From the NCBI GenBank assembly GCA_015680685.1, contig MNCI01029178.1, positions 1,120 through 65,119 on the forward strand: DNA of 64,000 nucleotides. The letters are read 5' to 3'. The notes beneath the pieces were generated by a model. That model was not told the origin of the DNA and ran no database searches. It saw nothing but the letters and a program-made list of their open reading frames with translations. Numbering within the stretch: the stretch's first letter is position 1; each line of letters begins with the position of its first letter. The translations under genes and the position numbers were made by a program. The stretch is from Gnetum montanum (taxonomy: Eukaryota > Streptophyta > Gnetopsida > Gnetales > Gnetaceae). This document shows positions 57,042 to 64,000 of the stretch, piece after piece.

Positions 57042-58828
57042 TATACATGAGGTTGTTCGAATCTCTCGTAGGCATTGTAAAGAGAGCCATCTACCCAGGC
57101 TAGATTTAAGTAACTTTCCCAATTTCTCAAGGCTATGACTTATATCCGCAACAACATTTACAAGCCTTCTACAATGCCTATGCATAGAACAACATTGATA
57201 ATGGTTGGCAAAAACTCAAGCTCTTTCCTATGACACTCGTTGGCCAAGCAAAAGTATGGTATAGATTGTTAAAACCAAATTCAATACAACGTTGGCCAAC
57301 AATGGTAGAACTCTTTAATAAAAGATATCAAACCTACGCAAGAGTGTCAGCCTTGAGGAAACAAATCCAAGAGTGGAAACAAGCACAACATGAACCCTTG
57401 GACATGGCTTTAGAAAGATATTATGCATTGTTAAACAACTATCCAGACCATGAGTTCTCCGAGGAAAGGCTAATGTATCATATCATTGATGGGCTTCATG
57501 ATGAAACAAGAGAGACCCTAGGGATGTATGCCCAAGGTCAACTATACGAACTACGAACCCATCAATTCCAAGAGCTTATTAAATGGGTAGCAAAAGAAGA
57601 AGCAGAAATGGCTAGATGGGAGAGTGTTGAAAAACATCAATGGGACCAAAATATCAACTTAACAAAGGTCCACAATCATAAAAAGGGGAAATCAACTAAT
57701 CTCAAGGAGGAAAAACCATCTTTTCCAACACAACAATCGCTAGAAGAAGTCAAGGCAAAGATCAATAAGATGTTGGAATGGACACATACAAAGTGTGGAG
57801 AATTTATTGATATTATTAAAGATAGAGTTTTAACAACCTGAGAAGCAGGACAAAATATCATTAGACATTCGAAAAGAAGGAATGAGGAAGATAAGAGCTC
57901 AACTGCCAATCATACATATGAGCGCAACATTTTCCTGGACAATCACCCCAAGGGCCAATGCCCAATCTTGTTACATCTACATGAGCATTGGGGAAACACG
58001 TTACATCTAGAGTTTGTACAGAGATACTGTGTTCGATCACAGTGGCAAAAATCCCAGTCGTGGGGGAAGCCACCCCTAAACTGGGACACCCTTCGTATCA
58101 TTAGAATCTAAATGCTTATCTAGTTCAACATCCTGTTTTCCCAACTGGGTCAACATACTCTATCTCACCACATTATTCTTATTCTCCTCAATACTATCAG
58201 CCCATGCCTTCAACACAACCACCGCCTTGTGTATCCTATACTTTTTCTCAATTTCAACATTCTCATCCTTTTCCTCCTTCTGCATCACCACCAACTATTC
58301 TTGAAGTATCTACACCACAGCAACAACCTACGAATGTTACTTGTGCTACTATTACCAACAACAGTGAGAGGCCTCTTCAACATCAAAAGCGTCCCTTCTT
58401 TAAACATGACTGTAAGAAGGGAAAACAAAATTCCAAGGCCACTGCATTCTCTAACTCAGCACAAGTCCAACATCGTGGTGCATCCTTCTCTTTGAATCCA
58501 ACACCTCATGTCACCTCATGTCATCTCATCAGGGCCACCAATTAACACTCCAACAACCATACTACCCAATGAATACAACCATGGAGAGCGACATCCTGAT
58601 CCTTGCATACCATCGTACGGTCCCAAGTATTATAGTGGGTCAACTCGTTATCCAGGAACCACATCTTACAAATTGTCCCACTATGCTTACTATAATTAGG
58701 TGTGTAAACCGCAATGGGGTAAGCATGACCAAGTTTTAATATTTCCAACATGCAAAGATCCTCATCTTTCATTTATTAATCCTCGCCATGCTCAACCGTT
58801 GCGTTATGGGGGATATCCCCCATTTTAA
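57042..58828 (+). pseudogene. Element D gag, nearly intact core
   Basis: The best preserved gag here. An uninterrupted stretch at 57230-57841 (203 codons) covers the capsid-like core: QAKVWYRLLKPNSIQRWPTM, LRKQIQEWKQAQHEPLDMA, ERLMYHIIDGL and GQLYELRTHQFQELIK, then a charged helix. The upstream part is out of frame, and a stop follows at 57839-57841. The Pro-rich tail (58204-58545, QPPPCVSYTF) continues to YGGYPPF and a stop at 58826-58828. No classic zinc knuckle. Confidence 0.8.
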
Positions 58829-60190
58829 TAACAAGCAGGATTAATAAATATTTTTCATTTTCTTTAATTTTACAATTTTTGTTTTCTAGTTTTTCATCTT
58901 TTAACTTCTTGTTTTATCTTTTTGTCTTTTTGTCTGTTTGGTCTTTTTATCTTTTTATAAGTAATCTCATCTATGAATAAGACATTCATGTGGCTCGTTG
59001 GTTGAGGTGTGTTCTATGTTATCGAGTCTTGAACGATCAATTATGTGGACAGTAAGCCCATTACATCCACTCATCGATTCTACAAATAAGAGGTTTTGTT
59101 TGAGGGTACAGTGATATTCTTGACATTCTTAAAACTTAAAATTAATTTTGTGCTCATTGTACCCAGAATGAAGAAGGATGGACCAAGAGAGAATGATTAG
59201 GGTGTGACATCAAGGGGACTTGCAGATTCTCTTTGGTGACATCTGTGAAAGTTATCACACAATGTGGTTGTACTAAGATCCTTGTAGATCTAACGCAAAA
59301 TGGGAGTAAGAGTAATCAAAAGGTACTCAAAAATCCAATGCTATTCTAGGGGGTCCCACTGGAAAGATATGCATCCATGCATGAAGGTTGGTGGCTTCTC
59401 TGGATTCAGCATTCAAAAAAAAAGAGAAAAAAAAAGGAAGTGCCATAAAGCAAAAATCACTCCTCCCTTGAACAAAATGCGAAGTGATCGTATGCCTTGT
59501 TGTTCTGGTACTCTCATAGTTGCTTATCATGAGATGAAACAATGCGATGTCACTGATCAGAGGATGGACTTGGTCCTGATCTTGGAACGATGGGTTAATG
59601 ACACATTAATCATGCTTTACACGTAGGATTCACTATGCCCTAGGTTAGTCACCTCATGTCCCAATCTCTATAACCCCTTTTGTAGTCTATCTCATCTCGT
59701 TGTTCATGTAATTGTAGCTCGTGTCTTATGTAGCATAGAATTCTTACCTCATTCCGATGATACTTACATGTGTGTGTTTTATGAAACTAGTATGAATTAC
59801 ATTTAACCCTTCTAGTGCCTACAAACATTTTAAGGTGTGGTTACGCAAGGGCATTATAGGTTGGAACCTTCCTTGGGGAGGACTTTTGCAATTTGTACTT
59901 GTTGCATACCACCACATCATCTTATACCCTTTGAGTACTTCATTGCCAAATCTATTCTTTTTTTTGCCATCATTTTATCAAACGTTCCCAAAACTAGGTC
60001 CTTTTATGTGTCACCTAAAGAAACCAAGTCCAACATTAAACTTTTAGGGCAACTTCCTTGAAAAACATTTCTAACTCTAAAATCATACTAAGCAAAAAAT
60101 TCAACATTTATTAAAGGCAATGAGTAAGGTATGAAATCATTGAACTTTTTTCAATAACCTTACTAACAATTGATCTTTGTGTGATTATAG
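58829..60190 (+). other. Element D spacer
   Basis: Non-coding. It aligns with the spacers of A and C in the order seen there, but the part that carries the core array and TATA in C (about 40380-40800) is deleted. Open frames near 59300 and 59835 show no domain. Confidence 0.55.
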
Positions 60191-60627
60191 ATGGCTCCTA
60201 AAAGAAGACAACAAGGAGGACCTTCTCAAGGTGCAATTGAACGACCAGGGGGAGGCTGAGGCCAAGGACTTCATGCAAAACATACAGAGCAGGAGGCACA
60301 ATCACTCAGCATCCATCATGGATCTCCTGTTACTGCATAATCTATCCAAGAAAAAGGTAGAGAGGTCAGGACCCAAGCCTATGAAGAGAAATGACGGCTG
60401 TTGCGGCATGACATGTCAAGGCCAATCAAGTGTTCCCAAAACTACCGTGTCCATGGAAAGTGTTGACTCCATCAAACATTGAAACATCAGCATGGACAAC
60501 TCATAATTTGTGGATAGAAGAGGAGAAACTTCAGGCACTTCTTCAACAGTATCAATCTCAGAAGCCTAGAGTGCTAAACAAAGGAAAGACACCCATGGAG
60601 GAGCCACCACTACCGGGAACCCCATGA
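60191..60627 (+). pseudogene. Element D additional ORF, internally deleted
   Basis: The ATG at 60191 opens MAPKRRQQGGPSQGA, nearly the same as in element C. It then passes a stop and the last part ends LQALLQQYQSQKPRVLNKGK and EEPPLPGTP with a stop at 60625-60627. It is about 0.44 kb instead of 2.8 kb in C; the central domain and the coiled coil are gone. Confidence 0.6.
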
Positions 60628-60800
60628 GTTCCACAAGTTTTGTCTTTTGTGTCTGTGTCCAAATTTTGTTTAATCCTCCACTGTGGATGAATAAATTCCT
60701 AGTCAGTTAATAATCCCATATCTATCCACTGTGTAATCAATTGAACTTGTTCCTCACTTTCTTTGACTCGAGGACGAGTTGTTATTCAGTCGTGGGGGTA

Positions 60801-61418
60801 TGATGAGTCATGGTCTATCAGGCCCAGTTATCGGAGCCCAGTTATCGAAGCCCTGTTATCGGAGCCCTGATATAAGATACATGGTCTATCAAGCCCAGTT
60901 ATCGGAGCCCAGTTATCGGGGCCATGATATCGCGGTTCTGGTGTGAGCCTAGAAATAAAAGGTGGCACACTTGGTTTTGGGCATTAGTTCTTAGATTTTA
61001 TTGTAAGTTTTTAAGTTTAAGTTCCTCTCAACCCTTTCCTCCCACTGCATGCCCGTAGTGTGGTGATTGTAATTGTACGACATCCTTATTCGAGTGTGAC
61101 GTACTTGGACATGCACATGACTAGCAATAAAGATCAAGATGACTTCACCATTGCAGCATCCACTTAGCTTAATTATTTACTTAATTGTTATTTATTTAAG
61201 TATTATTTACTGCTTTTTTAGTTAATATCTCTTCACCCTTATCTCCTAGTAACGCAGAATGAGTACGACTTAATCATGAGCATTCAAGTGTGACTACTTG
61301 GTAACCCAATAACATACTTAGGCCATGCGCTTGGTAATCCCAATGGCAGTCTTGCACGAGGTCCAAGATGTGTACACATGATTAAGGAATAGATGCTCAT
61401 CGCATTTAAGCTAGCTTA

Positions 61419-61453
<35 letters not shown>

Positions 61454-61700
61454 AGTTTAATTAATATTATTTTCCATCATACTCAGGAGTAGTACTAGTG
61501 TAGAAACACATCATACACCTCACTCTGGACTAAACCATATGTGACAAAGCTATTACTAGTCTAGGTGGGAAGATAGCAAACTGCAACCTACGAGTAACTA
61601 TCTAGATACCACAACTAGCCCGTCTGCGGAGTTCGATCGGATCGTACGTGAAATGCTCATATTCGTATGGTTGAGTGTAGGGGTACCTCGCCACTCATCA
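60801..61700 (+). repeat. Element D 3' LTR (900 bp)
   Basis: PPT cgtgggggta precedes TGATGAGTCATGG. It ends CCACTCATCA at 61700. U3 holds a tandem array, a TATA-like tagaaata at 60950-60957, and (CT)n at 61422-61451. The U5 half is nearly identical in layout to the LTRs of A and C. Confidence 0.9.
60827..60957 (+). promoter_or_regulatory. U3 GTTATC array plus TATA-like box of element D
   Basis: Cores gttatc 60827, 60841, 60855, gatata 60869, then gttatc 60898, 60912 and gatatc 60926: spacing 14, 14, 14, 29, 14, 14. The unit cagttatcggagcc is 14 bp long. The last core is GATATC and ends 18 bp before tagaaata (60950), the same gap as in A, B and C. Confidence 0.65.
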
Positions 61701-64000
61701 CCAGGTGTCCTCTAGGAATCCTAACTTAGAAGAATCATTCTAGAGAACACATTGGATGAAACAACTACAAATGTTCATTCAATGGATGACACATGAGTTG
61801 GAACAACTACAAATAGAAGAAAATAGTGAGCAACAATAGCAATATAAAGAAGAGACAAAGGCAACAATGCTAGTACAATTGGTAAACAAAAATACTCAGA
61901 TAAGAACTACCATACCTATGTGTACATTCTATATAAAATAACCTTCTTTTCAACCATATCCCATAGATGCTTTAATTGATAGTGGTGTAGAGATATTTTT
62001 GGCAAGAGCAGGAATAACACCATAATACTGTTGGTACCCTAAAACAAAATCATTTGTCCTATTCAAGACATAGAAAAGGACGATAGACCAACAAGCTCAA
62101 ATTCCTATTCTGTCACCCCAAGGTAAGCTAATTTTCATAATGGTATATCAATTTGATATACCATCATATGATCTTTTACTTGGGATTGATAACTGCATGT
62201 ATTAAAACTTTATACAATAATCCCTAGTAGTATTGTTTTAAGTGGTCAAGAATTTCCTAGAGCAAAGAAAATATGCAAATAGATTTGTATCCCAAAAACC
62301 ACCAAAAATAGGTAAAATTGGATGGGTCATACATTAGGTGAAAACACTTGATGAACAATTCCACCAAATAAAAACAAAATTATTAGGATTAGCAAATGAC
62401 AATCCCACATGTTTTAGACACAAAATGAAGCACTAGTGTCATATAAATCTAAAAGAAAATCAAAATAAAAGCTAAGGCTCATCACATAGGTATGTTACCT
62501 TCATTGAAAAAAGAATATGAAGAAGAGATTAAATAGCTCCTTAGCAAAGCTTTAATCCAACCAAGTAGAAGTATGTTTGCTTTTGCAGCCTTTTATGTTA
62601 ATAAAAGAGCTAAACTAGTTGGAGGAAAGAAAAGGTTGGTAGTTAATTATAATCCTTTAAATGACTTAATCAAGTCAATACAACATCCTATCTCAAACAA
62701 AGGTGATCTTTTTCAAAGACTTTTCCATACCAATATCTATTCCAAGTTTAACCTCAAATCAAGGATTTGGCAAATCCAAATCTATCTAGAAGATCACTAG
62801 AAAACTATTATGGTCGTTGGTAGTTTGTATGAATGGATGGTCTTACCCTTTGGGATAAAAATAGCTCCATCTATCTTTCAGAGTTGTATGGATTGTATTT
62901 TTTCCTCTTTTTCCTTTGTTATTATTTATATAGATAATATCTTAGTTTTAAGCAAAACTCCTAAAGAACATCTTGAGAATTTACAAATATTCTATGAGAC
63001 ACTTGATAAACATGGGTTAGTTCTGTCACCCAACAAAATGTTGATAGCTCAAGAAAAAATAGAATTCTTAGGGTTAGAAATCACACAAGGTATGATAACA
63101 TTACAAACCCATATCCTGGAGGCTATCAAGAATTTCCCTAACGAGATAAAAGATAAGAAATAATTACAAAGATTCTTAGGGTGCATTAATTACATTTCTA
63201 GCTTCTATAAAGATTTAGCAAAAGACAAAAGGTTGCTAAATGAATAGCTTAGCTAGAATCCTCTAGCATGGTCACAACAACACAGATATTGTAAAAAGAA
63301 TTAAACAACACTGTATTAATCTTTTCCAATTATGACCCCCAACTATTGGTATGCTCATCCTTGAAACAGATGCATCATAAGAATTCTAGGGATCCATGTT
63401 AAAGGAAGACCTTGACGGTATTATTAATCTTTGTAGATATGCCTCAAGTAAGTTTTCTCCCAATGAACTAAATTACCATAGTACTCATAAAGAGTTACAA
63501 GCTATAAAAGGGATTGAACAATTTAGGTTATTTTTGCAAGAGAAGACGTTTCTAATTTGTAGTAACCTAAAGCACTTTGAAAATTATCTTAGTGTGAAGA
63601 ATTTGATAAAGTAGCACACAATAGATTAATTAGATGGGCTATTTTCCTAGCTAATTTTGATTTTTAAACATAGTTTATAGATGGAAAGCATAATTGCTTG
63701 GTGGACTTCCTCACCAAAGAGTTTCATCTCTCTGCCTACTAATGATGCATGAATTGTTTATTGTTTGTATATAGATCTTCTAATTTTTGACAGCTACACA
63801 CTTTGCTCTTCTCGAAGGATCAAAGCATGTAGAACTCATGAACATTACATGCCAACATTAGAACAAGTTACCTACCGAAACTAGCATCCAACAACATGGG
63901 AAGGATTTGTAGACATCAATAAAACCCTTTCATCTTATTGCTCTATTTTCCAAAAGTTCCATATTGCTTACCATGAATTATGCATCCTTGATGAAATACC
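61701..64000 (+). pseudogene. Caulimoviridae-like endogenous pararetrovirus remnant (PR, RT, RNase H)
   Basis: Old integrated plant pararetrovirus sequence, running off the right edge. In order: an aspartic protease region with DSG near 61980, RT blocks in three frames from 62573 to 63163 and an RNase H block at 63396-63614 with later tail near 63650-63740. The RT shows the LPFGIKIAPSIFQ fingers-palm block, and the catalytic box reads YIDN, so one catalytic Asp is replaced. The FLGLEI block and FSPNELNYHSTHKEL of RNase H are typical of Caulimoviridae rather than Athila. Stops and frameshifts are frequent, and no movement protein or coat region is seen. Host range and genus cannot be stated. 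Confidence 0.8.

Larger units (their letters stand above)
56671..61700 (+). mobile_element. Element D: pol-less Athila-related retrotransposon, 5'-truncated
   Basis: Partial 5' LTR (56671-57019), PBS (57022-57039), gag 57042-58828, spacer, a short additional ORF (60191-60627) and a full 3' LTR (60801-61700). As in A and C, there is no pol between gag and the ORF. The N at 57041 lies where about 330 bp of leader present in A and C are absent, so this region may be mis-joined. Confidence 0.82.

Noticed and set aside
61701-61705. ccagg after the element D 3' LTR as a target duplication
   Set aside because: The same bases follow the 5' LTR as part of the PBS region, and the 5' flank is truncated, so it cannot be tested.

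Overview
ORGANISM. This is a plant nuclear window, AT-rich and almost entirely made of decayed transposable elements around one intact host gene. Athila-type Ty3 retrotransposons, plant copia and L1/RTE LINE relatives, a Caulimoviridae-like integrated sequence and a nodulin-like MFS transporter all point to a land plant with a large genome. A conifer or other gymnosperm fits, but this is inference and the species cannot be read from the window. Five single-base Ns (15121, 15315, 18808, 40534, 57041) all lie at repeat junctions or in a homopolymer, so local structure there is uncertain. LAYOUT. 1-5186: element A, a pol-less Athila-related element on the minus strand. 5187-12126: LTR fragments and a truncated Athila-type gag-protease (F). 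12127-18473: copia element E with a gag, no detectable pol and an extra ORF. 18736-19437: two inverted copia-type LTR ends. 19696-32854: element B, a full-length but dead Athila-like element on the minus strand (LTRs, PBS, gag, PR, RT, RNase H, INT, spacer, internal promoter-like block, additional ORF, PPT). 32860-33595: PIF1-type helicase remnant. 33700-36048: RTE-clade LINE split by a 1.24-kb solo copia-type LTR. 36087-44830: element C (LTR, gag, spacer, additional ORF, LTR, no pol). 45482-48874: 5'-truncated L1-type LINE with a perfect 18-bp target duplication. 48893-56670: host domain with a two-exon NFD4-like MFS transporter (51196-55479). 56671-61700: element D, a third pol-less relative. 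61706-64000: Caulimoviridae-like protease, RT and RNase H remnant. HOW IT FITS. B is the autonomous-type relative of A, C and D. All share a degenerate tRNA-Asp PBS one or two bases from the LTR, LTR ends TGATGA...TCATCA, spacer homology and a downstream ORF beginning MAP. A, C and D lack everything from protease to integrase, so they would depend on a B-like helper. MAIN OBSERVATION. All full LTRs of A-D carry, just upstream of a TATA octamer, an array of 6-bp palindrome-like cores. The core differs by subfamily (GATATC in A and C, GTTATC in D, GTCGAC/GTCGAT in B), but starts are spaced 14, 17 or 20 bp almost throughout, and the proximal core ends exactly 18 bp from the TATA octamer in all seven LTR copies that retain that region. 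A similar block precedes the downstream ORF inside B and C, which suggests a second, internal promoter. The unrelated copia family has an AGACGTCT array with 14 and 20 bp spacing.
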